A DNA stretch of 64,000 nucleotides from Paragyromitra xinjiangensis. Its lineage: Eukaryota > Ascomycota > Pezizomycetes > Pezizales > Discinaceae. Shown here piece after piece: positions 61,821 to 64,000 of the stretch (the stretch's first letter is position 1; every line of letters begins with the position of its first letter). The stretch lies in assembly GCA_038503065.1 (NCBI GenBank), contig JBCAMK010000018.1, positions 1 through 64,000 on the forward strand. Direction: 5' to 3'. The position numbers and the translations under genes are program-made. The notes beneath the pieces were generated by a model. The model searched no databases. It was given only the letters and a program-made list of their open reading frames with translations, and was not told where the DNA came from.

Positions 61821-63501
61821 TTATTTCTCTTCAGGCTTCCGACCATACACGACATAGCTACAAAACGTGTTAGTTCGCAAACAAAGCATTTGGTCGGTGG
61901 CTAATCCGGCGGATAGGATGGGAACTCACTAGTTAATATACACATGTGTTTCTCTCTGTAAGAGTTGGTCTTTCATTTTCTTAACGAAATCATATACTTC
62001 TTCCGGCGTCCAGCTAAGTCGTCGGTATATTAGCACATATTCAGCCACGGAACAGATAGAGTAGTTTGGAGTCGATATTTGAGGCGCAAAGACAGAAGAT
62101 TCCAAACCCTCATAGCATCCTTTGCAGTAGCTATTCGGATCCTCGCCCTGCACCCCAAATCCTTCTCCACCCCCAAAGAACTCACCCAAGCACCCTCGTA
62201 AACAGCGCCAAAGTAAGCCCATCCAGCCCCTGCATCGCACTCAACAGATTATACTTCCCAATCTCCTTCAACTCCTTATCCTTCGGCCATGCCCCAACCG
62301 GCAACTTAAAAATCTTCTCCTTTACATCCACAAACCCCGCATCCTCCATCCACCTCTTCATTAGATGCGCCATATTCCCCGGCTTCCCAAACTTACCCGC
62401 CGCAAGATCCATATTCTTCGACCAGAGCGCTACGGGCGACTCAGGCTTAAGAGAGCCATCATCGGAGAAGACATCGAGCGTAGGTTCTTTGGATTCAAGG
62501 TATCCACCAGGTTTGAGTGCACTGCCAGAGTTAGTGCTATGTTTCCAGGACCTCGATTACCATATCGTATTGAAGTTTCGAGTTTCTAGTGCAAGACTCA
62601 AGAATCAAAACCCCGGAGTGGGGGATTTAGAACCCACATATACGCTTTCTTATACAGCACTGTCCAGTCGCTCACACATATTATCAGATATCGAATGTGT
62701 ATGAGATCGAAATTCTCCTCGCCAGTCGCCCAATTACTCTCGAGGTCGTCTATTTCGAAATGGAGATTCGGTGGCACCCAGGTTGGTTGGATAGGGGAGA
62801 GATCGTTCCCAATGACCTATACAGAAGGGAGAAATTAGTTAATTTATGGAATTTTTAGGGAAGATTCGACCCACCTGCGCCGAAGGAAACCGGTCTGCTA
62901 CATCCATTGCCCAAATTCCAGTCCCAGTACCAATATCTAGTATTTTCTATTCACAGTTATTAGCTCATGCATGATACTCAAGTGCGGGTAACTAACCTGT
63001 GGGTTTTCACCAATGGGAGCGAGGAAAGGCTCGCCGTGGAGAGCTAAGGTGGTCAAGTGGTGGCTAAAAGGTTAGCATCAATTCTACAGTATCGAGTGAG
63101 AGAGAGAACGGTTGGTGACCCACAATATATCTAATTGCTCGTTTTGTGTTTCATCATTTGGTGAATAGTATGCACCCCTCCGGAAGGCATGATATCGACG
63201 GCCATTCTCATATCTAGAGAAGCGTTAGAGTTGATGGTAGTACCAAGGGTGTTTGGCACTTACTGGTAGTCGAGAACACTAGCTTTCAAGGATGTTGTTA
63301 CGCTCTCACTGAATAGTAACTAGATGTTAGCCAGTGCTACATGAACCTACCGTGGGCTGTAGCAGAGTCGGACTTACAGACAATCGGGGCAGAGAGGGCA
63401 GCCATCTGCGTCCTATTCGGTCAGTTAACAATTAGAGTACGTAGGTCCTCTGGTAGCTAGACTGAATAGCATACCTCAGAATCAACAGCAATTGGCGCCA
63501 T
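61821..63501 (-). CDS. LaeA-like SAM methyltransferase, paralog 2 with an extra intron
   Basis: Predicted 321 aa from ten exons: 63475-63501, 63378-63412, 63264-63308, 63124-63213, 62997-63063, 62875-62946, 62644-62816, 62186-62521, 61930-62013, 61821-61857. Exon sizes 45, 90, 67, 72 and 84 equal those of the 53.7 kb gene. Conserved parts are YENGRRYHAF, PNDETQNEQLDI, motif I ILDIGTGTGIWA, VIGNDLSPIQP, KPGGYLESKEP, WTPEEV and VVYGRKPE. It carries a 122-bp intron (62522-62643) that the paralog lacks and is two codons shorter there. The N-terminus is short and Cys-containing (DGCPLCPDC), unlike the paralog. A likely 5' UTR intron lies at about 63531-63577. The function is methyl transfer to an unknown target, possibly a nuclear regulator. 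Confidence 0.9.
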
Positions 63502-64000
63502 TCGGACCCTCTTCCCGTGAGAATATCCAACTAACGTAGAGCTAATAGGCTAATAGTATTGTAGCTTGAATACTTACTTCAGTTCCAAAGCGCAGGAGGG
63601 CTAAACGGCGGCTGTATTCGCGGATGAATGACTCTGACCAGGAGTGGATGTTATTCTGGAAGACCAAATAGCCCTCCTATAATCTCTTGCAATGAGATAT
63701 AAGCGCGACTACATATGTCTACGTGTACAATTCAGGCTCTCCAGAGACATCGCTTGAGGATTTGTGTGGCCACAGTTTAGCGAAGCAAGACATTAATTCT
63801 GTTGTACTCGCACTCTAGCATTAGGAATTTCCTTTTCTGCTACCCAAAGGGGAGAAGTTAATCGTGTGGTTTATTGAAAAAGGAATATTGCGTATACTCT
63901 CCACATCCAAGAGAAGACGTAACGCCATTGTAGCTAAGCGATCCATAGCAATTATGCCAGCATTAGAATAGAGTACCGGTACCCAGTACCATGTACAGAT
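63502..64000. other. 5' region of the second LaeA-like gene
   Basis: No gene is seen. On the minus strand, GTAAGT at 63577 and an AG ending near 63531 could delimit a short 5' UTR intron. The rest is AT-rich sequence to the window edge. Confidence 0.5.

Noticed and set aside
1..64000. CRISPR arrays, bacterial operons or insertion sequences
   Set aside because: No regularly spaced identical repeats; spliceosomal introns show this is eukaryotic nuclear DNA.

Overview
This window is nuclear DNA of a filamentous ascomycete fungus. The evidence is short (about 50-80 bp) GT..AG introns with CTAAC/CTGAC branch sites, STAND/ankyrin proteins, a fungal-type CBM1, fungal rhodopsin-like and LaeA-like families, and long AT-rich gene-free blocks with small inverted-repeat elements. 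A Leotiomycete or a close relative is plausible but not shown. All multi-exon genes were assembled by eye from exon phase, splice consensus and family motifs; no transcript or database was available.

Layout, left to right. 2.3-7.8 kb (-): an NLR-type STAND protein with PGAP1-like hydrolase, NACHT and about 19 ankyrin repeats. 10.2-12.5 kb (+): a secreted CBM1-GH27 alpha-galactosidase with 15 exons. 15.4-16.8 kb (-): a fungal rhodopsin-like seven-helix membrane protein. 22.9-24.0 kb (+): a Cys-rich, Ser/Thr-stalked single-pass surface protein. 25.3-27.0 kb (+): a secreted GH88 unsaturated uronyl hydrolase, tail to tail with a second GH27 alpha-galactosidase at 27.3-29.3 kb (-). 35.8-36.7 kb (-): a SAM methyltransferase. 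38.3-38.8 kb (-): an AroQ chorismate mutase. 39.6-44.4 kb (-): a second NACHT-ankyrin protein with a HeLo/SesA-like N-terminus and about 24 repeats. 46.5-51.3 kb (-): a membrane-anchored ankyrin protein. 53.7-55.5 kb and 61.8-63.5 kb (-): two paralogous LaeA-like methyltransferases.

Two functional themes appear. The first is non-self sensing: two NACHT-ankyrin proteins with different N-terminal domains plus a transmembrane ankyrin protein, an organisation typical of allorecognition or immune-like loci. The second is plant-cell-wall sugar release: two GH27 enzymes and one GH88, which could act on galactose side chains and unsaturated uronyl oligosaccharides. LaeA-like and generic methyltransferases are present, but I see no PKS or NRPS backbone gene.

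The gene-poor blocks hold at least five families of small inverted-repeat elements, two fold-back structures built from a degenerate 12-bp unit, and a strikingly repeated telomere-like motif (CCCTAACCCTG or close variants, eleven sites). The most interesting gene-level signals are microexons (9, 13, 16, 22 and 25 nt) placed over catalytic or P-loop codons, an intron present in only one of the two LaeA-like paralogs, and a 72-bp in-frame duplication of the start of the second NACHT gene in which the upstream ATG has become ATA.
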